Under the pieces are notes generated by a model. The model had not been told where the DNA came from and ran no database searches. It worked only from the letters and a program-made list of their open reading frames with translations. Positions 43,683 to 53,264 of a DNA stretch of 64,000 nucleotides are shown here, piece by piece. Numbering within the stretch: the first letter of the stretch is position 1; every line of letters starts with the position of its first letter. Made by a program: the position numbers and the translations under genes. The DNA comes from Pseudomonadota bacterium (lineage in GTDB: Bacteria; Pseudomonadota; Alphaproteobacteria; Acetobacterales; Acetobacteraceae): positions 62,001 through 126,000 of the forward strand of contig JAJZFA010000054.1 of the NCBI GenBank assembly GCA_021805565.1, in the 5' to 3' direction.

Positions 43683-44060
43683 ATGGCGATGATCATGGAT
43701 ACGGCGAGCATTGTGGCGGTTATCGACGACGACGCCGATGTAGGCGACGTAATCGGCGGCCTGCTCGAAACAATGGGGTATCAGGTCGAGACCTACAGAT
43801 CGGGAATGGATTTTCTGTCTGGCGCGCGATTGGCCACGCTGGCCTGCCTGGTGGTCGATCAAAACATGCCCAAGATGACAGGGCTGGAAATGATCGAAAC
43901 CCTTTCGACACGGGGCGTCAGTATTCCCGCACTATTGATCACCGGAAATCAAGATGCGGAGATCGAACGCAAGGCCAACAGTCTCGGCGTTATGACCGTC
44001 TTGGAAAAGCCCATGTCGCATCATGAACTCTTGCGATTTGTTTCACTTTCTGCCGGCTGA
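43683..44060 (+). CDS. Single-domain response regulator (FixJ/CheY-like receiver)
   Basis: The protein has 125 residues and is only a receiver domain. It has the acidic IDDDAD at 14-19, Asp59 in VVDQNMPKMTG, the LLITGN Thr/Ser switch and the EKPM lysine. There is no DNA-binding or enzymatic output domain, so it would act by protein contact or as a phosphate sink. The start at 43683 follows GAAGGA by four bases. No histidine kinase is nearby. Confidence 0.9.
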   Translation: MAMIMDTASIVAVIDDDADVGDVIGGLLETMGYQVETYRSGMDFLSGARLATLACLVVDQNMPKMTGLEMIETLSTRGVSIPALLITGNQDAEIERKANSLGVMTVLEKPMSHHELLRFVSLSAG

Positions 44061-44134
44061 CCGCAGGGCGGACCCCAAATTTTTCGCTGCCTCGGCTCTT
44101 TCGTAGCCGGGGCCGACAGCCCCCGGCCGGCCTG

Positions 44135-45997
44135 TCAGGACGCCGCTTCCAGTTCTTCCTCGGCCATTAGCCATGCCGCCTCGACCACCGCGGCTTCCTT
44201 GGCAATGGCACCCAGCCGCGCATTGGCATCCGTTATATCGGCCGTCCGGCCCGGCGCATACAGGGCTGGGTCAGCCAGTTTGGCCTCGATCCGCACCCGT
44301 TCGGCGGCCAGAACCGCGAGGCGCTTTTCCGCGTCCTGGGCCTTCTTGCGAATCGGGGCCAGGGCCAAACGCGCCTCCGCGCGCTCCCGCCGGTCGTCCT
44401 TGCGGGTGACGGCACCGGCCTTGACCGCGGGCCGGGCGCGTTCGGTCAACAACGCGCGATAGTCGTCCAGATCGCCATCGAACGGCTTGACGGTGCCGTC
44501 GCCAACCAGCCACAGCCGGTCGGCCACCAGTTCGACCAAATTCGGGTCGTGGGTGATCAGCAGCACCGCGCCCTGAAAGTCCGCCAGCGCCTTGACCAGG
44601 GCATCGCGGGCGTCGATGTCCAGATGATTGGTCGGCTCATCCAGGATCAGCAGTTGCGGCGCGTCCCGCGTTGCCAGCGCCAGCAGCAAGCGAGCCTTTT
44701 CCCCACCCGAAAGGTTGGCGACCGGCGTTTCCGCGCGATCCGCATCCAGCCCGAACCGGGCGAGTTGCCCCCGCAATTTTGCGGGCACCGCGTTCGGCAG
44801 GACACGCGCCATGTGGTCGATCGGGTTTTCGCCGGCCACCAGTTCATCGGTCTGGTGCTGCGCGAAATACCCCACTTTCAGCCTGGGACCGCGGCGGACT
44901 TCGCCCGACAAGGGCGCCAGCCGCCCGGCCAGCAGCTTGGCCAGCGTCGATTTGCCGTTGCCGTTGGCGCCCAGCAGCGCGATCCGGTCGTCCATATCGA
45001 CCGCCAGCGACACGTTGCGCAGAACGGTGGCGGTGCCGTAGCCGATATCCGCACGGTCGAGCACCAGGATCGGCGGCGCCATCCGCGCGGGTTCGGGGAA
45101 GTCGAAGCGCGTCGGCGCGTCTTCGATCACCGATTCGATTCGCGGCAGACGCTCCAGCGCCTTGATCCGCGCCTGGGCCTGACGGGCTTTCGACGCTTTA
45201 TAGCGAAACCGGTCGATGAAAGACTGAATATGCGCCCGCTCCACCGCCACCCGTTCCGCCGCGCGAGTCTGTTGCATCGCCCGTTCGGTGCGGATACGGA
45301 CAAATTCGTCGAACCCGCCGGGGGTGAGCGAAATCTTGCCTTTGTCGAGATGGGCGATCGCCTCGACCGCGCGGTCCAGCAAGCCGCGATCGTGCGACAC
45401 CACCAGGGCCGCGCCGGGAAACCGCGCCAGCCAGGTTTCCAGCCACATCGTCGCTTCAAGGTCGAGGTGATTGGTCGGCTCGTCCAGCAGCAACAGATCG
45501 GGATTAGCGAACAAAGCGGTTGCCAACGCGACGCGCATCCGCCAGCCGCCGGAAAATTCGGCGACCGGCCGGCTCTGCGCCGCCTCATCGAACCCCAGGC
45601 CCGCCAGGATGGTCGCCGCCCGGGCCGGGGCCGAATCGGCACCGATGGTCACCAGCCGGTCATGCACCTCGGCCAGGCGAAGCGGTCCGGCGGCCTGCGC
45701 TTCGGCCAGCAGGGCCAGCCGTTCCGGATCGCCTTGCAACACCGTGTCCAACAACGACGCCGGACCCTCCGGCGCTTCCTGACGCACCGTGGCCATGCGT
45801 GCGCGCGATGAAAGCCGGATGTCGCCGCCGTCGATGGCGATTTCGCCGGCGATGGCCCGCAGCAGGGTGGATTTACCGGCGCCGTTGCGGCCGACCAGCC
45901 CGATTCGCCGGCCGGGATCGATCGTCAGGCTTGCCTCGTTCAGCAGGGTGCGGCCGCCCATGCGGATGACGGCGCCGGAAATAACCAACAGGGACAT
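44135..45997 (-). CDS. ABC-F family ATPase (Uup/YheS-like)
   Basis: This soluble protein of 620 residues has two ABC domains and no membrane part. Domain 1: GLVGRNGAGKSTLLRAIAG, FSGGWRMRVALATALFANPD and LLLLDEPTNHLD. Domain 2: LLGANGNGKSTLAKLLAG, LSGGEKARLLLALATRDAPQ and LLILDEPTNHLD. The linker between them is basic and helical (YKASKARQAQARIKALERL), as in ABC-F factors that act on ribosomes. The C-terminal extension is a coiled coil. Resistance function is not implied. Confidence 0.95.
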   Translation of the reverse strand: MSLLVISGAVIRMGGRTLLNEASLTIDPGRRIGLVGRNGAGKSTLLRAIAGEIAIDGGDIRLSSRARMATVRQEAPEGPASLLDTVLQGDPERLALLAEAQAAGPLRLAEVHDRLVTIGADSAPARAATILAGLGFDEAAQSRPVAEFSGGWRMRVALATALFANPDLLLLDEPTNHLDLEATMWLETWLARFPGAALVVSHDRGLLDRAVEAIAHLDKGKISLTPGGFDEFVRIRTERAMQQTRAAERVAVERAHIQSFIDRFRYKASKARQAQARIKALERLPRIESVIEDAPTRFDFPEPARMAPPILVLDRADIGYGTATVLRNVSLAVDMDDRIALLGANGNGKSTLAKLLAGRLAPLSGEVRRGPRLKVGYFAQHQTDELVAGENPIDHMARVLPNAVPAKLRGQLARFGLDADRAETPVANLSGGEKARLLLALATRDAPQLLILDEPTNHLDIDARDALVKALADFQGAVLLITHDPNLVELVADRLWLVGDGTVKPFDGDLDDYRALLTERARPAVKAGAVTRKDDRRERAEARLALAPIRKKAQDAEKRLAVLAAERVRIEAKLADPALYAPGRTADITDANARLGAIAKEAAVVEAAWLMAEEELEAAS

Positions 45998-46169
45998 AGG
46001 CGGGGTTTAGCGCCGGGCGAGGCCGTTAGGAAGCACCGGTTGCTCTGCCCGGCCGAGCGGGCAGGATGTGCGGTCTGGTTCGGGACTCACCGCGGCCCCG
46101 TCGCCCCGCGGAACCGGGCGCCCACCCGCGATGAACCCTGGCCGGCCGTCGCGGCCTTACATAATTATC

Positions 46170-46189
46170 CGATAAGAATAAAATTATCG
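46170..46189. terminator. Short inverted repeat downstream of the HNH gene
   Basis: CGATAA-N8-TTATCG lies 14 bases beyond the HNH gene stop. The AT-rich loop and stem make it a weak terminator or operator candidate. Confidence 0.3.
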
Positions 46190-46202
46190 CTATTTCCGCA
46201 GC

Positions 46203-47144
46203 CTATCCAAGGAAACGTTTGGCTCGATGATACAGCATATAGGCCCATTTTTGCTCCGAGAAGTGCCGCGGCAACGCAGCTTGCTCTAGTTGCCAACGCG
46301 ACTTGACCTCAGCAGGCAAATTAGCCGCGAGCAGCATTGTCCCGTCTCGCTCGAACGTCATATAGCCCTGATCAAAAAGATGATCGATGTGCGGCGAGAG
46401 CATCAGTCCATTATTTCCGTCTAGCCGTTCAGAGTCGTTTGAATCCTTCCATGGCTTGATGTGGCTCGCGCGAAGATGCTTGGGCGCCGCGATCCCTGTC
46501 ACGCGACAGCTTTGCTCCTCGCGGAGCACCTCGATTCGAAATTTACCTTGCCCGCATCGCGCGGCTATCAATTGTTCCTTTTCTGTCGGGGATAGGTCAG
46601 ACCGCGCGATCAGTGCCTGTATGTCCTGATCCAGGATATTCGTGCCGGTATCGTATTTAATTAGAGGTTCGAACCGTGGCTCCGAACACAAGGTAGCCAG
46701 CGAAATTCCAAATGTCTCCCAACACAGTTTCTCCAGGTTGGGTAATTCGTCCCTTATTTCATTGTAAGATGATTGGTACGCATGCTCACGTCCATTTTTG
46801 TGAATCTTGCACGCTTCAGCCTCGATCATCGAATCCAACCTGATGAACGGCTCCGCATCCAGAGAACATGCGTTAGCAAATCTTATTGGATACTCCGGCT
46901 TTCCTTTCCTGTTCGTTTTCGGATCTCCGTCCCACATTTGACCAAACCCGATGATTCCTTTGCTTCCCGTTTTGCCAACGCGCAGAAGAACAACCTGTTC
47001 TCCGGGCTTCGATCCTTTTATTAACTGCCACTCGGTTAGAATAAAGCCACCCCCTTGCTGACGGGCGTTCTGAAGATCGTTTTCCCACCGCTTCGCATCC
47101 ATTCCCGCAGCGGGATTACCGATAGGCATATACGTTCTGACCAT
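46203..47144 (-). CDS. HNH endonuclease with PUA/EVE-like N-terminal region (putative modification-dependent restriction enzyme)
   Basis: The protein has 313 residues. Residues about 30-105 (LIKGSKPGEQVVLLRVGKTG, SKGIIGFGQMWDGDP, ...YPIRFAN) resemble the PUA-like EVE fold that reads modified bases. Residues about 210-265 are an HNH_2-type nuclease: SCRVTGIAAPKHLRASHIKP with His228, then DGNNGLMLSPHIDHLFDQGY with Asn244/245, His252 and His255. The gene is clearly lower in GC than all its neighbours and is not part of an obvious operon, which suggests horizontal gain. Such solitary proteins are often defence nucleases that cut modified DNA. The EVE-like assignment is tentative. Confidence 0.75.
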   Translation of the reverse strand: MVRTYMPIGNPAAGMDAKRWENDLQNARQQGGGFILTEWQLIKGSKPGEQVVLLRVGKTGSKGIIGFGQMWDGDPKTNRKGKPEYPIRFANACSLDAEPFIRLDSMIEAEACKIHKNGREHAYQSSYNEIRDELPNLEKLCWETFGISLATLCSEPRFEPLIKYDTGTNILDQDIQALIARSDLSPTEKEQLIAARCGQGKFRIEVLREEQSCRVTGIAAPKHLRASHIKPWKDSNDSERLDGNNGLMLSPHIDHLFDQGYMTFERDGTMLLAANLPAEVKSRWQLEQAALPRHFSEQKWAYMLYHRAKRFLG

Positions 47145-47211
47145 ACGCGAACGTTGCTCCTTATCCAGCTTTCACTCAATTTTTCCCACAACGGAGGGGA
47201 GTCCGGTCTCA

Positions 47212-49098
47212 CTACTCAGCCAACAACACCCGCAACTCATCCAGTGCGGCCGGATCCTCGATCGTCGGGGGCACCGGCGCATCCTCGCCATCGGCGATCT
47301 TGCGGATACTGCCGCGTAGGATTTTGCCTGACCGGGTCTTGGGCAGCCGCGCGACAACCCTGGCGTCCCTGAACGCCGCCACCGGGCCAATACGGTCCCG
47401 CACCAGCGCGACCAGTTCGGCCGCGATGTCCGCTTCCGGCCGGTTCACCCCGGCTTTCAGCACCACGAACCCCATCGGAGTCTGGCCCTTCAGGTCGTCG
47501 CGGGCGCCGATAACGGCGCATTCGGCGACATCGGGATGCGACGCCAGCACTTCCTCCATCGATCCGGTGGACAAACGATGGCCGGCGACATTAATGATGT
47601 CGTCGGTGCGCCCCATGACCCAGACATCGCCATCGGCATCCACCAGTCCGGCATCGCCCGTGCGGTACCAGCCGGGAAAATCGGCAAGGTAAGACCGCCG
47701 GTAATTGGCGTCGTCCTGCCACAGCGTCGGCCCGCATCCGGGCGGCAACGGCAGGCGCAGCGACAGATTGCCCGTTGTGCCAGCCGGCAGGACCTGCCCC
47801 GAATCGTCCAGCGCGTGCAGATCGTATCCGGGGCACGGGCGTCCGCCCGATCCGGGTTTGAACGGAAACAACCCGAACTGGCGGAATCCGGCGGTGATCG
47901 GCCAGCCCGTCTCGGTCTGCCACCAGTGATCCACCACCGGCTTGCCCAGCAATTCATGCGCCCAGATGCCGGTGGGCGGGTCGCAGCGTTCGCCGGCCAG
48001 ATACAGCGCGTCCAGCGACGAAAGGTCGTGCGCCTTGGTCAGCTTACCTTCGGGGTCCTGTTGCTTGATGGCGCGCATCGCGGTCGGGGCGGTGAACAGC
48101 ACCTTCACCTTGTGCTGTGAGATCACCCGCCAGAACGCGCCCGCATCGGGGGTACCGACCGGTTTGCCCTCATACATCACCGACGTACAGCCGCGCAGCA
48201 GGGGCGCATACACGATGTAACTATGACCGACGACCCAGCCCACATCCGACGCGGTCCACCAGACATCGCCGGCATCCAGGCCGTAGATCATCTTCATGGA
48301 GTTCCAAAGCACCACCGCGTGGCCGCCATTGTCGCGCACCACGCCCTTGGGTTTGCCAGTGGTGCCGGACGTGTAGAGCACATACAGCGGATCGGTCGCC
48401 AACACCGATACGCAGCCATGCGGTGCGGCGGCATCCACCGCGGCGACGAAGTCATGGTCGCGACCCGGCGTCATCGGCGCTTCCGCCTGCGGCCGTTGCA
48501 GAATCAGGCACGCATCGGGCTTGTGCGGCGACATCGCGATGGCGGCGTCCAGCAGCGGTTTGTATCGGATGACCCGGTTCGGCTCCAGGCCGCACGACGC
48601 CGAAATAATCACCTTGGGCCGAGCATCGGCGATCCGCACCGACAGTTCCGCCGCCGCGAAGCCACCGAACACGACGGAATGCACCGCGCCAAGGCGGGCG
48701 GTGGCAAGCATGGCGATGGCGGCTTCGGGCACCATGGGCATGTAAATGACGACGCGGTCGCCTTTCGCCACGCCCAGGGCAGCCAGGGCGCCGGCCAGTT
48801 TTTCAGTACGGGCCAGCAGATCGCGATAGGTGAAGGCGGTGACGGTGCCGGTCATCGGGCTGTCATGGATCAGCGCCGCCTGCTCGCCCCGGCCGGCCTG
48901 GACGTGGCGATCGAGGCAATTATAGCAGGTATTCAGTGCGCCGCCCGCGAACCACTGGCCGAACGCGCCCATTGTGGGGTCGAAAATCCGCTCCCACGGC
49001 GTGGTCCAGCTAATGCCCGCGGCCTCGGCGGCCCAGTACGCAGCAGGGTCGCGCTTCCAGGCGCCATAGGCGTCCGCGTAGGCCGGGGCGGTGGTCAT
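47212..49098 (-). CDS. Propionyl-CoA synthetase (PrpE-like AMP-forming acyl-CoA ligase)
   Basis: The protein has 628 residues from MTTAPAYAD. It shows YGAWKRDPAAYWAAEAAGIS and PWERIFD at the N-terminus, the P-loop YVLYTSGTTGKPKGVVRDNG, VGWVVGHSYIVYAPLLRG, WWQTETGWP and the C-terminal catalytic lysine in PKTRSGKILRG (the usual acetylation site). AYW...W.R..D and CYN-LDRHV mark the PrpE branch rather than acetyl-CoA synthetase. It activates propionate and other short acids. The gene to its right is an HSD10-like dehydrogenase on the opposite strand. Confidence 0.92.
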   Translation of the reverse strand: MTTAPAYADAYGAWKRDPAAYWAAEAAGISWTTPWERIFDPTMGAFGQWFAGGALNTCYNCLDRHVQAGRGEQAALIHDSPMTGTVTAFTYRDLLARTEKLAGALAALGVAKGDRVVIYMPMVPEAAIAMLATARLGAVHSVVFGGFAAAELSVRIADARPKVIISASCGLEPNRVIRYKPLLDAAIAMSPHKPDACLILQRPQAEAPMTPGRDHDFVAAVDAAAPHGCVSVLATDPLYVLYTSGTTGKPKGVVRDNGGHAVVLWNSMKMIYGLDAGDVWWTASDVGWVVGHSYIVYAPLLRGCTSVMYEGKPVGTPDAGAFWRVISQHKVKVLFTAPTAMRAIKQQDPEGKLTKAHDLSSLDALYLAGERCDPPTGIWAHELLGKPVVDHWWQTETGWPITAGFRQFGLFPFKPGSGGRPCPGYDLHALDDSGQVLPAGTTGNLSLRLPLPPGCGPTLWQDDANYRRSYLADFPGWYRTGDAGLVDADGDVWVMGRTDDIINVAGHRLSTGSMEEVLASHPDVAECAVIGARDDLKGQTPMGFVVLKAGVNRPEADIAAELVALVRDRIGPVAAFRDARVVARLPKTRSGKILRGSIRKIADGEDAPVPPTIEDPAALDELRVLLAE

Positions 49099-49215
49099 GG
49101 CTACGTTTCTCCCTGTCTGATCGATGCGGTTGTCAGGCCGGATCGTTCGCCGGTCAAGCCGGGCTTGCACGGGCGCGCGGCTGGTGCTTTGTGCGGTTTT
49201 GAAACGGAGGATCAC

Positions 49216-49980
49216 ATGATGGACATCAACGGTCTGGCGGCGCTGGTTACCGGCGGCGGTTCGGGGCTGGGCGCCGCGACGGCGGCCCATCTGGCGGCGC
49301 TGGGCTGCCGCGTGGCGGTGGCCGACATCAACCGCTCGGCGGCCGAGGCGCAGGCGACCAAAATCGGCGGCATCGGATTGGAATGCGATGTCGCGGACGC
49401 CGCGTCCGGGGAAGCCGCATTTGCCGCCGCGCGCGCCGCGAACGGGCCGGTGCGGATTCTGGTGAATTGCGCCGGGATCGGCGTGGCGGGACGGATCGCC
49501 GGGCGCGACGGCCCGTTGCGCCTTGACGCATTCGAGCGGGTGATCCGGGTCAACCTGATCGGCACGTTCAACATGCTGCGACTCGCGGCGGCGGAGATGA
49601 CCGCGGCCGAACCGCTGGACGAGGACGAACGCGGGGTGATCGTGAACACCGCCTCGATCGCGGCGTATGACGGACAGATCGGCCAGCCGGCCTACGCCGC
49701 GTCCAAAGGCGGCGTGGTCAGCCTGACGCTGCCCGCCGCACGGGAACTGGCCAGGGCCGGTATCCGGGTGATGACGATCGCGCCGGGGCTGTTCCATACG
49801 CCGATGGTCGATGGACTGCCGCCAGACATCCAGGCCAGCCTGGGCGCCGGCATCCCCTTCCCGCCCCGCCTGGGCCACCCGTCCGAATATGCCGCGCTGG
49901 TGGAACATATCGTGCGCAATCGGTTCCTGAACGGCGAGGTCATCCGCCTGGACGGGGCCCTGCGCATGCCGCCGCGATAA
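49216..49980 (+). CDS. SDR family 3-hydroxyacyl-CoA dehydrogenase (HSD10-like)
   Basis: The protein has 254 residues. It has VTGGGSGLGAATAAHLAALG, a VADIN acidic residue favouring NAD, NCAGIGVAGRIAGRDGP, YAASKGG as the catalytic Tyr-Lys pair, and the HSD10-type end GIPFPPRLGHPSEYAALVEH then LNGEVIRLDGALRMPPR. These enzymes oxidise 2-methyl-3-hydroxybutyryl-CoA and related short acyl-CoAs. This fits a role beside propionyl-CoA synthetase in short-chain or branched acid breakdown. Two tandem ATGs start it (49216 and 49219). Confidence 0.85.
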   Translation: MMDINGLAALVTGGGSGLGAATAAHLAALGCRVAVADINRSAAEAQATKIGGIGLECDVADAASGEAAFAAARAANGPVRILVNCAGIGVAGRIAGRDGPLRLDAFERVIRVNLIGTFNMLRLAAAEMTAAEPLDEDERGVIVNTASIAAYDGQIGQPAYAASKGGVVSLTLPAARELARAGIRVMTIAPGLFHTPMVDGLPPDIQASLGAGIPFPPRLGHPSEYAALVEHIVRNRFLNGEVIRLDGALRMPPR

Positions 49981-50088
49981 TCCGCGACATCGCGATGGCC
50001 GCCCGAGCGGGGACATGCCGGCGATGGACCCGAAGGTCCGAAGCGGCTATCAGGTGCGGCCTTTCCCGCCCGAAGGCCATTGTCCCGC

Positions 50089-52680
50089 ATGTTGATCCGC
50101 CTGCTCGTCCGTCTGGCTGAATTCAGCCGCCGCCATGCGTTGCCCGTCGTGGCGGGCGGTGTGCTGCTGGCGGTGTTCGCCGCCTGGGTTGCGTCCAACC
50201 ATCTGGGGGTCAGCACCGACACCGACCTGTTGTTCAAGACGTCCCTGCCCTGGCGCCAGCGCGCCGTCGCCATGGACCGCGATTTTCCACAGTTTCAGAA
50301 TCTTCTCGTCGCCGTCGTGGACGCGCGCATCCCGGAGGAAGCCGCCGCCACCGCCGCGGAACTGGCGTCCAGGCTGTCGGCCGATCCGGCCCGGTTTCAG
50401 TCCGTCCGGCGCCCCGACTCCAACCCGTTCTTCGATAAGGAAGGCCTGCTGTTTCTGCAGCCTCGGCAACTGTCGGACCTGATGGACCGGACGATCGATG
50501 CCCAGCCGTTCCTGGGCCAGCTTGTCGCCGACCCGTCCGCGCGCGGCCTGTTCGCGGCGCTATCCCTTCTCGGCATGGGCGTCACCCATGGCGATGCCGA
50601 CCTGACACCGTTTCTGGCGCCCATCGGCGGCTTTCACCGAGCCCTGGCGGACGCCCTGGCCGGCCATCCGCAACCATTGTCGTGGCAAAGCCTGCTGGGC
50701 GGCGGCGTCGGCGATCTGGCCGGACCGTACCGCTTCGTCCTTGCCCAGCCGCACCAGGATTTCGGCGCGCTGGAACCGGGCGGCGCGGCCACGGCGGCGA
50801 TGCGGGCCATCATCGCGGATCTGCCGTACGTGCGATCCGGAGATGCGCATGTCCGGATCACCGGATCCGTCGCGTTGGCCGATGAGGAGTTCGCGACCGT
50901 GGCCCAGGGCGCGGTCAAGGGCCTGATCGGTAGCCTGATCCTGATTACGCTGTGGCTGTTCCTGGCCGTCCGCACCTGGCGCCTGATCGTGCCGGTGCTG
51001 ATGACACTGGTGCTGGGGCTGATGCTGACCGTGCTGTTCGCCACCCTGGCGATCGGCACGCTGAACCTGGTTTCCGTCGGGTTCGGCGTGTTGTTTGTCG
51101 GCATCGCGGTGGATTTCGCCATCCAGTTTTCGGTACGCTACCGGGAATTCCGCTTCGAAACCGGCGATCCCGTGGCCGCGATGACGCAAACCGCCCGCCG
51201 GGTGGGGTTACAGATCATGATCGCCGCACTCGCCACCGCCGCCGGCTTTCTGGCGTTCGTGCCCACGGCCTTTTCCGGCGTGGCGGAACTCGGCCTGATC
51301 GCCGGGGCCGGCATGATCATGGCGTTTCTCTGCACACTGGGCTTCCTGCCGGCGGCGATCGTCCTGTTTCGCCCCGGCGGCGAGGCGGCCGAAGTCGGGT
51401 TCGCCTTCGCGGCCGCGATCGATCCGGCGATCGTGCGCCGCCGCCGGGCGATCCTGGCGGGATTCGCCGTCCTGGCCGTGGCCGCTGTCGCTGTCTCGCC
51501 CTGGCTGGTGTTCGATTCGGACCCGCTGGACACCAAGAACCCACATACCGAGGCGATGCGCACGCTGCGCGACCTGATCGATAATCCCCTGACAAACCCG
51601 TACACGATCGACGTGCTGGCCCCGGATGCCGCGGCCGCCGCGACACTGGCCACCCTGTTGGAGACTCTGCCAACAGTGTCCGGCGCGATAAGCATCGATA
51701 GCTTTGTCCCGAACGATCAACCGCAAAAACTGGCGGTCATCGCCGATGCCAACACCATCCTGGCGCCCACCCTGGCACCGCACGGCATCGCCGCACCGGT
51801 CACGCCGGCCCAGATCCGGATGGCAGCGAAGGTCGCCCTGGCGCAAATCGACCCAGCCCTGGCAAAATTGCCGAAAGATCATCCGCTGGCGTTGATCGCG
51901 GACGATTTACACCGAATGCAGGCGGCGCCCGACGATGTGCTGATGGCAGCCAATGCCGCGCTGACGCGCTTCCTGCCGGCGGAGTTGGCGCAACTGCGGT
52001 TGGCATTGCAGGCAGAGCCGGTCACATTAGCGTCAATCCCGCCGTCGATGGCCCGCGACTGGGTGCTGCCGGACGGACAGGCGCGCGTCCAGGTCAACCC
52101 CAAACCCGATGCGCAAACCCCGCGAGGATTGAAACGATTTGTGCGCCAGGTTTCCGCAGTCGCGCCCAACGCCGGCGGCTCGGCGGTGACGATCGCGGCG
52201 ACGGCGGACACCATCACCGGCGCGTTCCGCGACGCGGCGATCTATGCCGTGCTCGCGATCGCACTTATCTTGTTTGGGCTGCTGCGGCGTTTGCTGGATA
52301 CCGTCCTGGTGCTGGCGCCGCTGTTTTTGTCGGCACTTTTGACGTTGCTGATCGCTGTGCTGCTGCCCTTGCCGCTGAATTTCGCCAACATCATCGCGCT
52401 GCCCCTGCTGCTTGGTGTCGGCGTATCGTTCAATATTTATTTCGTAATGAACTGGCGGGCCGGGCAGCAAAACCCGCTCGGCAGCGCGACCGCGCGGGCG
52501 ATCGTGTTTTCCGCGCTGACCACGGGCACGGCATTCGGATCGCTGGCGCTGTCGGACCATCCAGGGACCGCAAGCATGGGAAAACTGCTGCTGATCAGCC
52601 TGGGCTGCACATTGCTGGCAAGCCTTGTGTTCATTCCCGCCCTGCTGGCGAGCCTGACGCCGCCGCGCGACCGGATGTGA
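50089..52680 (+). CDS. hpnN: Hopanoid-associated RND transporter HpnN
   Basis: This MMPL/RND inner-membrane transporter of about 863 residues moves hopanoids toward the outer membrane. It has an N-terminal helix, a large periplasmic domain starting NHLGVSTDTDLLFKTSLPWR, a block of helices with GFGVLFVGIAVDFAIQFSVR and the late helices with LPLLLGVGVSFNIYFVMNW and SALTTGTAFGSLALSDHPGT. These pieces match HpnN rather than general MMPL proteins. No other hopanoid genes are in the window. The ATG at 50089 is preferred over a TTG at 50080. Confidence 0.88.
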   Translation: MLIRLLVRLAEFSRRHALPVVAGGVLLAVFAAWVASNHLGVSTDTDLLFKTSLPWRQRAVAMDRDFPQFQNLLVAVVDARIPEEAAATAAELASRLSADPARFQSVRRPDSNPFFDKEGLLFLQPRQLSDLMDRTIDAQPFLGQLVADPSARGLFAALSLLGMGVTHGDADLTPFLAPIGGFHRALADALAGHPQPLSWQSLLGGGVGDLAGPYRFVLAQPHQDFGALEPGGAATAAMRAIIADLPYVRSGDAHVRITGSVALADEEFATVAQGAVKGLIGSLILITLWLFLAVRTWRLIVPVLMTLVLGLMLTVLFATLAIGTLNLVSVGFGVLFVGIAVDFAIQFSVRYREFRFETGDPVAAMTQTARRVGLQIMIAALATAAGFLAFVPTAFSGVAELGLIAGAGMIMAFLCTLGFLPAAIVLFRPGGEAAEVGFAFAAAIDPAIVRRRRAILAGFAVLAVAAVAVSPWLVFDSDPLDTKNPHTEAMRTLRDLIDNPLTNPYTIDVLAPDAAAAATLATLLETLPTVSGAISIDSFVPNDQPQKLAVIADANTILAPTLAPHGIAAPVTPAQIRMAAKVALAQIDPALAKLPKDHPLALIADDLHRMQAAPDDVLMAANAALTRFLPAELAQLRLALQAEPVTLASIPPSMARDWVLPDGQARVQVNPKPDAQTPRGLKRFVRQVSAVAPNAGGSAVTIAATADTITGAFRDAAIYAVLAIALILFGLLRRLLDTVLVLAPLFLSALLTLLIAVLLPLPLNFANIIALPLLLGVGVSFNIYFVMNWRAGQQNPLGSATARAIVFSALTTGTAFGSLALSDHPGTASMGKLLLISLGCTLLASLVFIPALLASLTPPRDRM

Positions 52681-52692
52681 GAAGATGCGTCG

Positions 52693-53166
52693 ATGAAATG
52701 GAAAATGCCGGCTGTGCTTTCACTGGTGTTTCTAACCGCCCAGGGCCATCCGCCAGGCGCGTCCGGGCCCAACGGGCTTCCTCCGGGCGGGATGCCGCCC
52801 AATGCGTATCCTCCCGGCGGGTTTCCGCGTAACGGATATCCACCGCCCGGATATCCGCGAAATGGGTATCCACCAAACGCATACCCGCCCTGGACGTATC
52901 CACCTGGGGCATATCCACCGGCTGGGTACCCGTCCGAGGCGTACCCGAACCAGCCGTTTCCCGGAGTGCCCTATCCGCCCGAACAGCCTTACCCAGGCCC
53001 CCCGCCCGGCCCGGTCGCGCCAATGCCGGACTCCGGCCCGGCCAGCGGTCATCGCGACTTACTGGAAAGCGGGTCGTCATTACACGGCGAACCCGGCGAT
53101 GCCCTCAGCGGCGATCGGGTTCCCGACCTGTTGTGGCCGCCAGACGAACCGCAGCCGCAACAATAA
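52693..53166 (+). CDS. Secreted proline/glycine/tyrosine-rich repeat protein
   Basis: The protein has 157 residues. A short N-terminal signal-like segment (MKWKMPAVLSLVFLTAQG) is followed by a run of about fifteen degenerate pentapeptide units of the form P-P-G/N-x-Y (NAYPPGGFPRNGYPPPGYPR and similar) and an acidic tail (DLLESGSS...). The nucleotide sequence repeats with a 15-base period. Such chains are disordered and often found on the cell surface. It starts 13 bases after hpnN and may be co-transcribed. Function is unknown; other frames over this repeat also stay open, so the frame call rests on the signal segment. Confidence 0.55.
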   Translation: MKWKMPAVLSLVFLTAQGHPPGASGPNGLPPGGMPPNAYPPGGFPRNGYPPPGYPRNGYPPNAYPPWTYPPGAYPPAGYPSEAYPNQPFPGVPYPPEQPYPGPPPGPVAPMPDSGPASGHRDLLESGSSLHGEPGDALSGDRVPDLLWPPDEPQPQQ

Positions 53167-53264
53167 CTTTTGCGATGTGCACAATCAATTGACGCCGGCG
53201 ATCATTCCACAAGCCGCCTGGAACGACCACCTGAACGGCGTGTCTTTCCGGAAGGATCCCTTAC

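Noticed and set aside
49099..50016. N-terminal extension of the propionyl-CoA synthetase frame
   Set aside because: The frame stays open across the divergent SDR gene, but family similarity starts at the ATG at 49098.
52631..53080. Minus-strand repeat protein opposite the proline-rich gene
   Set aside because: The 15-base repeat keeps several frames open; only the plus frame starting at 52693 has a signal-like N-terminus and follows hpnN closely.
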